From Eubacteriales Family XIII. Incertae Sedis bacterium (GTDB lineage: Bacteria; Bacillota; Clostridia; Peptostreptococcales; Anaerovoracaceae), in assembly GCA_031266795.1 (NCBI GenBank), contig JAISAI010000118.1, positions 1 to 39,316 of the forward strand: DNA of 39,316 bases. Direction: 5' to 3'. A program made the translations under genes and the position numbers. Position 1 is the first letter of the stretch, and every line of letters starts with the position of its first letter. Shown piece after piece: positions 6,405 to 14,413 of this stretch. The notes below the pieces were generated by a model. It was not told the DNA's origin. It ran no database searches and worked only from the letters and a program-made list of their open reading frames with translations.

Positions 6405-9038
6405 ATGAAAAAGACAGGACTCAATGAACTCAGGACTATTTTTCGCGATTTTTTTGTTAGTAAGGGGCATCTCGCGCACAAAAGCTATTCGCTGATACCG
6501 GAGAACGACGAAAGCCTGTTGCTCATCGGCGCGGGCATGGCGCCGCTCAAGCCTTATTTCACGGGTTTCGCGACCCCGCCGTCAAAGCGCATGGTGACGT
6601 GCCAGAAGTGCATCCGCACGGGCGACCTCGACAACGTCGGCCGTACGGCGCGGCACGCTACCTTCTTCGAGATGCTCGGCAATTTCTCATTCGGCGACTA
6701 TTTCAAGAAGGAGTCGCTGACGTGGGGCTGGGAGTTTGTGACGGAAGTGCTGGAAATGCCTGTGGACAAGCTGTGGGCGAGCATATACGAGGAGGACGAC
6801 GAGGCCTACGACATATGGGTGAACGATGTGGGAATAGACCCGTCGCGCGTCGTCCGTCTCGGCAAAGAGGACAATTTTTGGGAGATAGGCGTCGGCCCCT
6901 GCGGCCCGTGTTCCGAAATATACTACGACCGCGGGCCCGGGCACGGCTGCGGCAGCCCGGACTGCAAGCCCGGCTGCGAGTGCGACCGTTTCGTCGAGTT
7001 CTGGAACCACGTATTCACGCAGTTCAACAGGGACGAGGCAGGCAATTACATCCCCTTGGACAATCCGAACATCGACACGGGCCTCGGCATTGAACGGCTC
7101 GCCTGTATCATGCAGGACACGGATTCGATCTTCGACGTCGACACGATCAAGCACGTCCTCGACGGCGTCGTGAAGATAAGCGGAGTGGCGTACGAGGACG
7201 GCGCGAAGCCGACCGACGTGTCAATACGCATCATCACCGACCACATACGCAGCGTGGTGTTCCTCATATCCGACGGCGTCATGCCCTCGAGCGACGGCAG
7301 GGGCTACGTACTGCGGAGGCTGCTTCGCCGCGCCGCCGTGCATGGCAGGAAGATCGGCATCGACAGGATGTTCCTCACGGAGCTCGCAGACCGCGTCATC
7401 ACTATCTCGGCCGAGGAGTACGGTGAGCTGATAGAAAAGCGCGAGTACATCCACAAGATAATAACACTTGAGGAGGAGAGGTTTGCGCTCACGATAGACC
7501 GCGGCGGCGACCTGCTCAGCGAGTACATCGCGGATCTAAAGGAAGACGACAGCAACGTGCTCTCCGGCGGCAGGGTGTTCAAGCTCTATGACGAGATGGG
7601 TTTTTCTCCGGAGCTCACAAAAGAGCTTCTCGCGGAGCACGACATGGACATAGACGAAGACGGCTACCTCGAGGAATTCAGGATACAGCAGGAACGCTCG
7701 CGTCAGGGCAGAAAGACGACAGACGCCGTATCGTGGACGGACAACGACAAGATAGTGTCAGGCCTCGCGGGGACCCTGTTCACAGGCTACGATGCGCTGC
7801 AGGATCGCGCGCGCGTTGTGCGCATACTCGTCGGCGACAAATCCGTGGACGCCGCGTTTGAGGGCGAAACGGCCGGCATTATCCTCGACCGGACGCCGTT
7901 TTACGCCGAGAGCGGCGGCCAGGCGTCGGACGTCGGCGACCTCGTCGGCACAGGCAGCTTCGCCCACACGAGCATGGTTCGCAAGCTGAGCGACGTGTTC
8001 ATCCACCAGTCCAAGATCGAGTCGGGGGAAATACGCGTCGGCGACGAGCTCATAGCCACGGTCGAGGCCACGACGCGCAACCAGACGGCGCGCAACCACA
8101 CGGCCACGCATCTGCTGCACAAGGCCCTGCGCGAGGTCATCGGCGCGCACGTCCAACAGGCCGGATCGAGCGTCAACGCTGAGCAGCTTCGCTTCGACTT
8201 CACGCACTACGAGGGCATAGGCGACTACAAGCTCAAGGAGGTGGAGGTCATCGTCAACCGCGTCATCGACGAGTTCCTGCCTGTCAGCACGACGGAGATG
8301 GACGTGGATGAGGCGCGTAAAAAGGGCGCAACGGCGCTTTTTGAGGAAAAATACGGCGAAAAGGTGCGCGTGGTCGAGGTTGGCGACTTCAGCATGGAGC
8401 TGTGCGGCGGTACGCATGTGAGCAATTCCGGCGACGTGGGAGCGTTCAAGATCATTTCGGAGAGTTCTATCGGCTCGGGCGTCCGGCGCATAGAAGCGAT
8501 AACGGGCACAGGCGTCCTGCAACCGTTGACAGAGGCGGAAGAGATATTATCCACGCTCGGGCGGATGTTCAAAGCGGAGCCCGGCGCTGTGGTCGGCAAG
8601 GTGAACGACGCGCTCGCGGAGATAAAGTCTCTGCGTCGCGAGCTCGGCGAGATCAAGAAAGCGGAGATCGGCTCGTCCGTGGATTCCCTCATAGCGTCCG
8701 CCGACGACGTGGACGGAGGGAAATTCGTGTCGGGCAGCTTCGAAGGGCTCACATCCGACGGCCTGAGGGCGATAACGGACGATATAAGGGCGACGACAAA
8801 GGACGTCATCGCCGCTCTCGCCTCGATAACAGACGGCAAGGTCATCTTTATAGTGGCGGTATCCGACACCATGCAGCAGAAAGGCTACAGGGCGGGGGAC
8901 ATCGTGAAAGCGATGGCTCAGGCCGCGGGCGGCGGCGGCGGCGGCAAGGCGGATATGGCTCAGGCGGGAGCAAAAGATCCGTCGAAGGTGGGTGAGGCGA
9001 TCAAGGCGGCGAGAAACTTCTTGAAAGGTAACTACTAA
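6405..9038 (+). CDS. alaS: Alanyl-tRNA synthetase
   Basis: 877 residues, full length for bacterial AlaRS. It charges tRNA-Ala. The N-terminal class II catalytic core is typical (LRTIFRDFFVSKGHLA, then GAGMAPLKPYF and GRTARHATFFEMLGNFSFGDYFK). The editing domain has its zinc-site motifs HTATHLLH and ELCGGTH, and the C-terminal C-Ala domain has a glycine run before KADMAQAGAKDPSKVGEAI. It heads the alaS-ireB-ruvX gene order common in Firmicutes, though ireB has its own promoter here. No T-box leader is evident in the 149 bp upstream. Confidence 0.98.
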   Translation: MKKTGLNELRTIFRDFFVSKGHLAHKSYSLIPENDESLLLIGAGMAPLKPYFTGFATPPSKRMVTCQKCIRTGDLDNVGRTARHATFFEMLGNFSFGDYFKKESLTWGWEFVTEVLEMPVDKLWASIYEEDDEAYDIWVNDVGIDPSRVVRLGKEDNFWEIGVGPCGPCSEIYYDRGPGHGCGSPDCKPGCECDRFVEFWNHVFTQFNRDEAGNYIPLDNPNIDTGLGIERLACIMQDTDSIFDVDTIKHVLDGVVKISGVAYEDGAKPTDVSIRIITDHIRSVVFLISDGVMPSSDGRGYVLRRLLRRAAVHGRKIGIDRMFLTELADRVITISAEEYGELIEKREYIHKIITLEEERFALTIDRGGDLLSEYIADLKEDDSNVLSGGRVFKLYDEMGFSPELTKELLAEHDMDIDEDGYLEEFRIQQERSRQGRKTTDAVSWTDNDKIVSGLAGTLFTGYDALQDRARVVRILVGDKSVDAAFEGETAGIILDRTPFYAESGGQASDVGDLVGTGSFAHTSMVRKLSDVFIHQSKIESGEIRVGDELIATVEATTRNQTARNHTATHLLHKALREVIGAHVQQAGSSVNAEQLRFDFTHYEGIGDYKLKEVEVIVNRVIDEFLPVSTTEMDVDEARKKGATALFEEKYGEKVRVVEVGDFSMELCGGTHVSNSGDVGAFKIISESSIGSGVRRIEAITGTGVLQPLTEAEEILSTLGRMFKAEPGAVVGKVNDALAEIKSLRRELGEIKKAEIGSSVDSLIASADDVDGGKFVSGSFEGLTSDGLRAITDDIRATTKDVIAALASITDGKVIFIVAVSDTMQQKGYRAGDIVKAMAQAAGGGGGGKADMAQAGAKDPSKVGEAIKAARNFLKGNY

Positions 9039-9062
9039 AACAATCACGCTATTTTTGCGCAT

Positions 9063-9187
9063 TCCGGGACCCAAGACATATTTTGGCTTCCTCACGTACG
9101 TCTGAGTACGCTCCGGTGAGCCAAAATAGGCCTTGGACCCGGACTGCATCAAAACTATCGCGACCGTTTAGTAGTTTTGATTATATA
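9063..9187. repeat. Dispersed palindromic repeat, copy 1 (two nested hairpins)
   Basis: It lies 24 bp after the alaS stop. An imperfect long inverted repeat has outer arms CCGGGACCCAAG and CTTGGACCCGG and inner arms ATTTTGGCT and AGCCAAAAT around a core with CACGTAC and AGTACGCTCCG. A second hairpin follows with perfect 10-bp arms ATCAAAACTA and TAGTTTTGAT, then TATATA. The 9093-9187 part recurs at 38676-38769 with roughly five differences. It could terminate alaS transcripts, but there is no classic T tract. Confidence 0.85.
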
Positions 9188-9217
9188 CTTTTTAATCACG
9201 CACTTTTTAATTAGCAC

Positions 9218-9246
9218 TTGTGAACAGACGTTTATTCTGCTATAAT
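9218..9246 (+). promoter_or_regulatory. ireB-ruvX promoter with a LexA/DinR-like box in the spacer
   Basis: TTGTGA at 9218-9223 and TATAAT at 9241-9246 are spaced by 17 bp. TGAACAGACGTTTA at 9221-9234 matches the Gram-positive LexA box pattern CGAACRNRYGTTYC at 12 of 14 positions and overlaps the -35 and spacer. GGAGG at 9256-9260 is 8 nt before the ireB ATG. The promoter is convincing; SOS control is inference. Confidence 0.65.
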
Positions 9247-9268
9247 TTATGCATCGGAGGTATGATTC

Positions 9269-9520
9269 ATGGAAAATCGCAATACTCAAGTATACGGAGG
9301 ACAGGAGAAATCTGCTCAGAAGTCCACGCTTGAAATACTGTCTACGGTATATGACGCTCTTGAAGACAAGGGCTATAACGCCATAGACCAGATAGTAGGG
9401 TACATACTTTCGGGTGATCCGTCGTATATTACGGGGCATAACAACGCCCGCAATCTCATAAGGCAGATCGAACGCGACGATCTCGTCGAGGAGCTTCTGC
9501 ACAGCTACTTGGGGAAATAG
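9269..9520 (+). CDS. ireB: IreB-family regulatory phosphoprotein (UPF0297)
   Basis: 83 residues, the normal size. The family core is clear: [38 protein letters not shown], followed by [14 protein letters not shown]. In enterococci IreB is a target of the Ser/Thr kinase IreK and affects cell-envelope stress resistance; elsewhere its role is less clear. It sits between alaS and ruvX, the usual neighbourhood, and ends 9 bp before the ruvX start. Confidence 0.95.
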   Translation: MENRNTQVYGGQEKSAQKSTLEILSTVYDALEDKGYNAIDQIVGYILSGDPSYITGHNNARNLIRQIERDDLVEELLHSYLGK

Positions 9521-9529
9521 CCCGCAACA

Positions 9530-9967
9530 GTGAATAACGTGAAATGTTTGGCCTTGGACGTGGGCGACGCTTCGGTTGGCGTCGCGGTGAGCGATGAGCT
9601 CGGGATCACCGCCCGGGGTCTTTTTACGCTCAAAAGGACGAATAGCAAGGCGGATATACGGGAAATATTGGATACCGCAAGGAAAGAGGGCGTGAGGGCG
9701 GTCGTCGTCGGGCTTCCTATCAATCTCAACGGCACGGACAGTATACAGACCGGCAAGGTCCGGGACTTCGCGACAAGGCTCGGCAACAGTCTGCGCAGCA
9801 ACGCTATGGCCGACGTGGAAGTCATCTTGCACGACGAGCGCTTCACGACGAAGATAGCGGAGCGCGCGCTCATCGAGGCGGACATGAGCCGGAAGAAGCG
9901 GGCGCAGATAATAGACAAGCAGGCGGCCGTTGTGATCTTGCAGAGTTATTTGGAGAGTCGGCGGTAG
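9530..9967 (+). CDS. ruvX: Holliday junction resolvase-like RuvX/YqgF nuclease
   Basis: 145 residues with the RNase H-like YqgF fold. Visible motifs are LDVGDASVGVAVSDELG with the first acidic residue, VVVGLPINLNGT, HDERFTT and DKQAAVVILQSYL. The family is linked to Holliday junction resolution and pre-16S rRNA 5' end processing. The start is GTG at 9530; GTG at 9539 is an alternative. It is co-transcribed with ireB. Confidence 0.93.
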   Translation: MNNVKCLALDVGDASVGVAVSDELGITARGLFTLKRTNSKADIREILDTARKEGVRAVVVGLPINLNGTDSIQTGKVRDFATRLGNSLRSNAMADVEVILHDERFTTKIAERALIEADMSRKKRAQIIDKQAAVVILQSYLESRR

Positions 9968-10234
9968 CGCCGCTATATCATAGATCACAACAATATCCGA
10001 AAAAAACAAATCCCCAGCATACCATATGCGTATCTATTCCGAAAACATAGATTTTAGGAATAGATGGATCGGGGTATGAAATATTCGGTGGCATTATCTA
10101 TTCCGAAAACATGCTTATCGACATATACCTTATCTCAAGATGTTGAAATTTCAACGTTTATTTGCTTACGCCCAAAATGGCGTTCTAAGCGTCTTTCACG
10201 AGGCGCAGGTATCTGCGTACCTGTAAATCCGGTT
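9968..10234. other. 267-bp gene-free stretch with several short palindromes and a repeated 18-mer
   Basis: The 18-mer TATCTATTCCGAAAACAT occurs at 10031-10048 and 10095-10112. The first copy pairs with GGAATAGAT at 10057-10065 to form a 9-bp hairpin. Downstream are a perfect 14-bp palindrome (GTTGAAATTTCAAC, 10142-10155), ACGCC/GGCGT arms around 10170, and CAGGTA/TACCTG arms at 10206-10223. I see no gene. The stretch lies at the converging 3' ends of ruvX and the LysM gene. Confidence 0.5.
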
Positions 10235-10558
10235 TTAATATCCGTTTGATTGGGTGATTGATATGATTTGCCCCGGATAGATTTCCCCCGGGCTTATATC
10301 GTTTATCTCTGTTATCTCGGCTATGTACTGCCTGATGGATATATCCGCGGGTTTGTATTCTTGCGCTATCGACCACAGCGTGTCGCCGGATTTGATCGTG
10401 ACGGTCTTGTACGTCTGCTTTTCCGTGCCGGACACGCCGCCGCTCAGCGCGAATCCGCTTATGATGACCGCCGCCACGATCAGCGCCGTGATGAACGTCA
10501 TAAATCTGGCCTTGGATTTGACCCGGTATCTTTTTCCTCCGATTACGAAAGTGCTCAT
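10235..10558 (-). CDS. LysM-domain membrane protein, probable SOS cell-division inhibitor (YneA-like)
   Basis: 107 residues from the chosen ATG (MSTFVIGGKRYRVK). An upstream in-frame start at 10591 is possible, but the region before 10558 reads GGAGCGAGGCGACG, a fair ribosome site. A single membrane helix (about 19-40) is followed by one LysM module (about 48-103: VTIKSGDTLWSIAQEY to PGQIISI). Size and layout match Bacillus YneA, which blocks division during DNA damage. Two LexA-type boxes around its promoter support this. Other small LysM proteins share the architecture, so the function is inferred. Confidence 0.72.
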   Translation of the reverse strand: MSTFVIGGKRYRVKSKARFMTFITALIVAAVIISGFALSGGVSGTEKQTYKTVTIKSGDTLWSIAQEYKPADISIRQYIAEITEINDISPGEIYPGQIISITQSNGY

Positions 10559-10623
10559 CGTCGCCTCGCTCCTGTGTACCTCTATCCGCAAACCTATTTT
10601 TGAAACGTTTGTTTCTTAAATCA

Positions 10624-10675
10624 AGTTTATACGAACAAGGGTTTACGGTCAAGCGAAAATGCGAACAGATGTTTA
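10624..10675 (-). promoter_or_regulatory. Promoter with two LexA/DinR-type boxes for the YneA-like gene
   Basis: On the minus strand TTGACC (10652-10647) and TAAACT (10629-10624) are spaced by 17 bp. CGAACAAGGGTTTA (plus strand 10632-10645) fills the spacer. CGAACAGATGTTTA (10662-10675) lies just upstream of the -35 and matches CGAACRNRYGTTYC at 13 of 14 positions. Occupancy of both would block RNA polymerase. The lexA gene itself is not in the window. Confidence 0.72.
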
Positions 10676-10736
10676 ATGTTAATGTTTTGGAAATGTTTCC
10701 GTAATGGGATGATTTGATATGTTTATGAAACAGCCG

Positions 10737-11912
10737 CTATACCGCATGGCTTGTCGCCATGTACTCCCTCGGACATACGGATTTGCGTTCGATCACATCC
10801 ATGCTCTCCACCGTGACGCTCTTGGCCTGCCCGCCGTCTATCATCGCGAACAGCCTGCCCATGGCCTCGTCCGCCAGCGTCTGCGGCGATATTGGTATCG
10901 TTGTGAGCGCCGGCTCTATATATTTCGCTTCCGGCACGTCGTCTATGCCCACGAAGCTGATGTCCTCCGGTACGCGATAGCCAAATCCCCGCGCTACGCT
11001 CATCGCGCTGAACGCGAAATTATCCTGCGTGCAGAACACGGCGGTCGGATATGCTCCCGCACGCGCCATCCCCCGCTCTTGCTCCCGCGCCATCCCGCGT
11101 TCCGCTTTGATTCCTCCCGTCAATATCCTGCGCATGGCGTCGGCCGCGCCCTCGGCGCAGTCCGCCTCGCCCCTTATCCACTCGCGGCGCTCCGTCAGGC
11201 CGTTCTCGCGCAGGGCGCGCCGGAAGCCGCGCTTCGTGGCGCTGAAGAAAAACGGCAGGCGCCTCATGCCTATGAACGCTATATCCGCGTGCCCGAGGGA
11301 CGCTATATACGACGTCGCACGGTACGAGAGTTCCTCGAAGTCGATCTTGACGGACACGGCGCGCGGATCCGCTTCAAAGCCCGGATTGATGATCACGTAG
11401 GGCACGCCCTGCCCTTCTAACGCGCCCACTGTATTCGGCATGAGCCCCTGAAAGGCGATCACCCCGTCCGTATCCCCGTTCCGTATGAGCCCGGACAGCG
11501 TGTCGTCGCTCTCATCGTCGGACTGGAACACGGGCACGACGCTGTACGTGCTCTCCGGAAGGGCCGAGGACAGGCGCTCAGCTATACACGCTATGACGCC
11601 GAAGTAAAAGGCCTTGCACGCCGGCGCGGCCTCCTTGCGTATGACGGCGTGGACGGCGTAGCTGCGGCGCGTCTTGAGCCCCTTGGCGCGCAGGTTCTGC
11701 GCGTAGCCCTCGCTATCCAAGACCGCCTTGACGCGCGCCCTGACCGCGTCGGACACGCCGTACTTGTCGTTCAGGACGTAGGACACCGTGGCGCTCGACA
11801 CGCCGCAGAGCCGCGCTATATCCCGAATCGTCGCCGGCGCCGCGCCCTTGCCGCCTCTCCTGGCGTTTGATTCGCTATTCGCTCCATTATTCGACACATC
11901 ATAACCGCTCAT
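10737..11912 (-). CDS. LacI-family transcriptional regulator
   Basis: About 391 residues. The N-terminal DNA-binding domain is classic (TIRDIARLCGVSSATVSYVLNDKYGVSDAVRARV, roughly residues 28-62), followed by a periplasmic-binding-protein-like sensor domain ending ISFVGIDDVPEAKYIEPALTTI. It is divergent from the isomerase-like gene at 12052 and probably represses it through a CG-centred palindrome in that promoter. A strong promoter puts the transcript start within a few bases of the ATG at 11912, so the mRNA may be leaderless; GTG 11918 is an alternative start. The ligand is presumably a sugar or sugar derivative. Confidence 0.92.
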   Translation of the reverse strand: MSGYDVSNNGANSESNARRGGKGAAPATIRDIARLCGVSSATVSYVLNDKYGVSDAVRARVKAVLDSEGYAQNLRAKGLKTRRSYAVHAVIRKEAAPACKAFYFGVIACIAERLSSALPESTYSVVPVFQSDDESDDTLSGLIRNGDTDGVIAFQGLMPNTVGALEGQGVPYVIINPGFEADPRAVSVKIDFEELSYRATSYIASLGHADIAFIGMRRLPFFFSATKRGFRRALRENGLTERREWIRGEADCAEGAADAMRRILTGGIKAERGMAREQERGMARAGAYPTAVFCTQDNFAFSAMSVARGFGYRVPEDISFVGIDDVPEAKYIEPALTTIPISPQTLADEAMGRLFAMIDGGQAKSVTVESMDVIERKSVCPREYMATSHAV

Positions 11913-11919
11913 ACGCACA

Positions 11920-11948
11920 ATTATACTATTTTCCTACAATTCAATCAA
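11920..11948 (-). promoter_or_regulatory. lacI-type gene promoter
   Basis: On the minus strand TTGATT (11948-11943) and TATAAT (11925-11920) are spaced by 17 bp. The expected start point falls about at 11912-11914, on the ATG, leaving no room for a ribosome site. Confidence 0.6.
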
Positions 11949-11955
11949 TAAGCTC

Positions 11956-11984
11956 TTGACTTGCCTTAATCGTTTAAGTATAAT
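11956..11984 (+). promoter_or_regulatory. Isomerase-gene promoter with LacI-type operator
   Basis: TTGACT at 11956-11961 and TATAAT at 11979-11984 have a 17-bp spacer. The spacer holds CTTAATCGTTTAAG (11965-11978), a near-perfect palindrome centred on CG, the form bound by LacI-family proteins. The divergent lacI-type gene is the obvious candidate repressor. Confidence 0.7.
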
Positions 11985-12051
11985 CGCCTTAACAGTTCAC
12001 TTATCTCAAATCGTCGTCATGACGGAGCAATCACGTGAGGAGGAAAACATT

Positions 12052-12900
12052 ATGGGAATCAGACTCGGTATGCACGCGGACAACTGGAGGGGCCAGTCGG
12101 GAAACTTCTGGCAGGCCGTCGACTCGGCGGTCAAACACGATCTCAAATATCTCGAGGCCGGCACGGTCAACGGCCAGTATTTCGTCACGGCGCTCGGCTA
12201 TGACCCGAGCATCTCCATTTTCGAAAATCCCGTCGCGATAAAGCGCAAGCTCGACGAGAAGGGCCTCGCCCTGTCCATGCTCGACGCGTCCTACCCGATA
12301 TTCGGGCCGGACGGCAGCTACTACGGCGTCCAGTATTACACGCAGGTCATCCGCTTCGCGAAGGAGCTCGGCGCGCCGAAGGTCGATAGCGTCGATTCCG
12401 GCCTCGCGCCCGACCTACCGCGGGACGAGATGCTGAGGATCACGATCGGCAACTACACGGAAATACTGAAATGGGCCCACGACTACGACATCACGATCTG
12501 CATCGAGCCGCACGGCCAGTACACGGGCGACGGCGAGTTCATGCTGAAGCTGCTCGGGCACTTCGAGGACGAACACCTGCGCGTCAACTTCGACACGGGG
12601 AACGCTTTCATCCAAGGGCACGACCCCCTCGAATACTACAAGGAGCTCGAAAAGTACATCGTGTCGTCGCACATCAAGGACGTGGACCCCGGCCTCGCGG
12701 CGGCCCTGCGCGGCGAGGAGACCGGCATCGGCATGTCGGCCGTGCCCATCGGCGCGGGCGTGAACGCCGACAACATCCGCAAGGTGCTCGCCTACATGAA
12801 GGAGCGCGATTTCGACGGCGACGTCTCCATCGAGTGCGACGGCTCCGACGAGAACATCCGCCTGTCCGTGGAATGGATCAGGGGCGTTCTGGCGGAATAG
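12052..12900 (+). CDS. Sugar phosphate isomerase/epimerase-like TIM-barrel protein
   Basis: 282 residues from ATG 12052, which has GAGGAGG upstream; the open frame extends further 5' but without homology or a ribosome site. The AP-endonuclease-2/xylose isomerase-like fold is indicated by metal-ligand segments ICIEPHGQ, VNFDTGN, SSHIKDVD and VSIECDGS. Members include hydroxypyruvate isomerase-like, inosose and ketose 3-epimerase enzymes; the substrate cannot be told here. It is a single gene, divergent from and probably controlled by the LacI-type regulator, and ends in a hairpin terminator. Confidence 0.87.
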   Translation: MGIRLGMHADNWRGQSGNFWQAVDSAVKHDLKYLEAGTVNGQYFVTALGYDPSISIFENPVAIKRKLDEKGLALSMLDASYPIFGPDGSYYGVQYYTQVIRFAKELGAPKVDSVDSGLAPDLPRDEMLRITIGNYTEILKWAHDYDITICIEPHGQYTGDGEFMLKLLGHFEDEHLRVNFDTGNAFIQGHDPLEYYKELEKYIVSSHIKDVDPGLAAALRGEETGIGMSAVPIGAGVNADNIRKVLAYMKERDFDGDVSIECDGSDENIRLSVEWIRGVLAE

Positions 12901-13015
12901 CCGTGTGGTTTTTTGTGGAGTAATAACAACTGATGAGCATTATTCCCGAAAATAAATTATCTGATTGAAATGAGTTAGGATAGTGATATAAGGCACATCC
13001 CTGACAGATACATAC

Positions 13016-13057
13016 GAAGCGCCGGCAGTCCCCTTTCGCTGGCGCTTCTCGCTGTTT
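13016..13057 (+). terminator. Hairpin terminator between converging genes
   Basis: GAAGCGCC (13016-13023) pairs perfectly with GGCGCTTC (13041-13048), with partial pairing further in. TCGCTGTTT follows. It serves the isomerase-like gene and perhaps the opposing gene ending at 13076. Confidence 0.6.
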
Positions 13058-13075
13058 ATTACATCTGCGTTTTTG

Positions 13076-14350
13076 TTACGGCAAGGTCAGTAGCCCCTTT
13101 TCCAAGAGCCGTTGCGCGGCCATGAGCGCGCCGAGCTTTGAATACTCGTAGGATAGGCCGCCTTGGAAGTATATGTTGTACGGCTCGCGTTTCGGGCCGT
13201 CGGCCGACATCTCTATGGACGAGCCCTGCACGAAAGCGCCGACGGCCATGATGATCTCGTCTTCGTACTCCGGCATTTCCTCGAATATCGGCTTGACGAA
13301 GCTGTCTATCGGCGAAGCCGCCTGGATCCCCTCGCAGAACGCCTCCATCGCCTCGGGGCTGCCGAGGCATACCGTTTCGATGATGTCGCTGCGCTCGTCA
13401 AGCGGCTCCGGGCTGACGCGGAAGCCGAGCCCGCCAAACAGCGCGGCGCAGAACATCGCGCCTTTTACCGCGCCGTTCACTATCTGCGGCGCGAGAAGAA
13501 GCCCTTGCAGCATCGTCCTCGTCTGCCCGAACATGAGGCCCGTGTCGCCGCCGACGCCGGGACAGGTCATGCGGTAGCTGACCGTCTCGACGAGGTCGCT
13601 TCGCCCCGCGACGTAGCCTCCCGTCAGGGCGATCCCGCCGCCGGGGTTTTTTATGAGCGAGCCGGCCATGATGTCGACGCCGTTCCCCGTCGGCTCCGTC
13701 GTGTCGAGAAACTCCCCGTAACAGTTGTCGGCCATCGTGACGATGTCGGGCCGCATATCCTTCACGAACTTCGCCCACGACGCGATCTCGGGCATCGTCA
13801 GCGCCCTTCTGTCGTTGTATCCCGTCGCGCGCTGTACGGCGGCCATGCGCGTGTTCGGGCCGATGGCGGCGGCTACCGCGTCAAGGTCGATACGGCCGTC
13901 TGTGGTGAAGTCAACCTTGCGGAACGTGACGCCGAAGTCCGCGAGCGAGCCCATCCCCTGCCCTGTCAGCCCTATCGTGTCGTGCAGGCTGTCGTACGGC
14001 GTGCCCGTGCAGTAGAGCAGCTCGTCGCCGGGCCGCAGTATCCCGAGAAAGACGAGCGACAGCGCGTGGGTGCCGCACGTGATGATCGGCCTCACGAGAG
14101 CGGTCTCCGCTCCGAACACGTCCGCGAATACCCTGTCCGTGACCTCCCTGCCCACGTCGCCGTGCCCGTAGCCCGTAGCCCACGCGAAATGGCTCTCCGA
14201 CACGCGGTTCTTCCTGAACGCGGCGAGCGTTTTGGACTGGTTGTGCGCGCATATACGGTCGAGCCTCGCGAAGCCCCCGGAAATCTCCTCCTCGCAGGAC
14301 GCCGCAAGGCGCGTCAGCCCGTCGTCAATATTTAAACCCGGTAGAACCAT
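13076..14350 (-). CDS. PLP-dependent enzyme of the methionine gamma-lyase family (formerly 'aluminium resistance')
   Basis: 424 residues from ATG 14350 (GAGGTG 6 nt upstream; GTG 14359 also in frame). It has the family pattern HFAWATGYGHGDVGRE near the N-terminus, IITCGTHALSLVFLGIL, MADNCYGEFLDT, the PLP-lysine segment GSLIKNPGGGIALTGGY, and GVGGDTGLMFGQTR. These enzymes belong to the Cys/Met metabolism PLP fold; physiological substrates are poorly known. The recombinase gene ends 63 bp upstream on the same strand, so the two may be co-transcribed. Confidence 0.9.
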   Translation of the reverse strand: MVLPGLNIDDGLTRLAASCEEEISGGFARLDRICAHNQSKTLAAFRKNRVSESHFAWATGYGHGDVGREVTDRVFADVFGAETALVRPIITCGTHALSLVFLGILRPGDELLYCTGTPYDSLHDTIGLTGQGMGSLADFGVTFRKVDFTTDGRIDLDAVAAAIGPNTRMAAVQRATGYNDRRALTMPEIASWAKFVKDMRPDIVTMADNCYGEFLDTTEPTGNGVDIMAGSLIKNPGGGIALTGGYVAGRSDLVETVSYRMTCPGVGGDTGLMFGQTRTMLQGLLLAPQIVNGAVKGAMFCAALFGGLGFRVSPEPLDERSDIIETVCLGSPEAMEAFCEGIQAASPIDSFVKPIFEEMPEYEDEIIMAVGAFVQGSSIEMSADGPKREPYNIYFQGGLSYEYSKLGALMAAQRLLEKGLLTLP

Positions 14351-14413
14351 AGCTTTCACCTCATATATCGGTTAATTGAAAATTAAAGCAGTAACATTTT
14401 TATCAAGTCTCAA

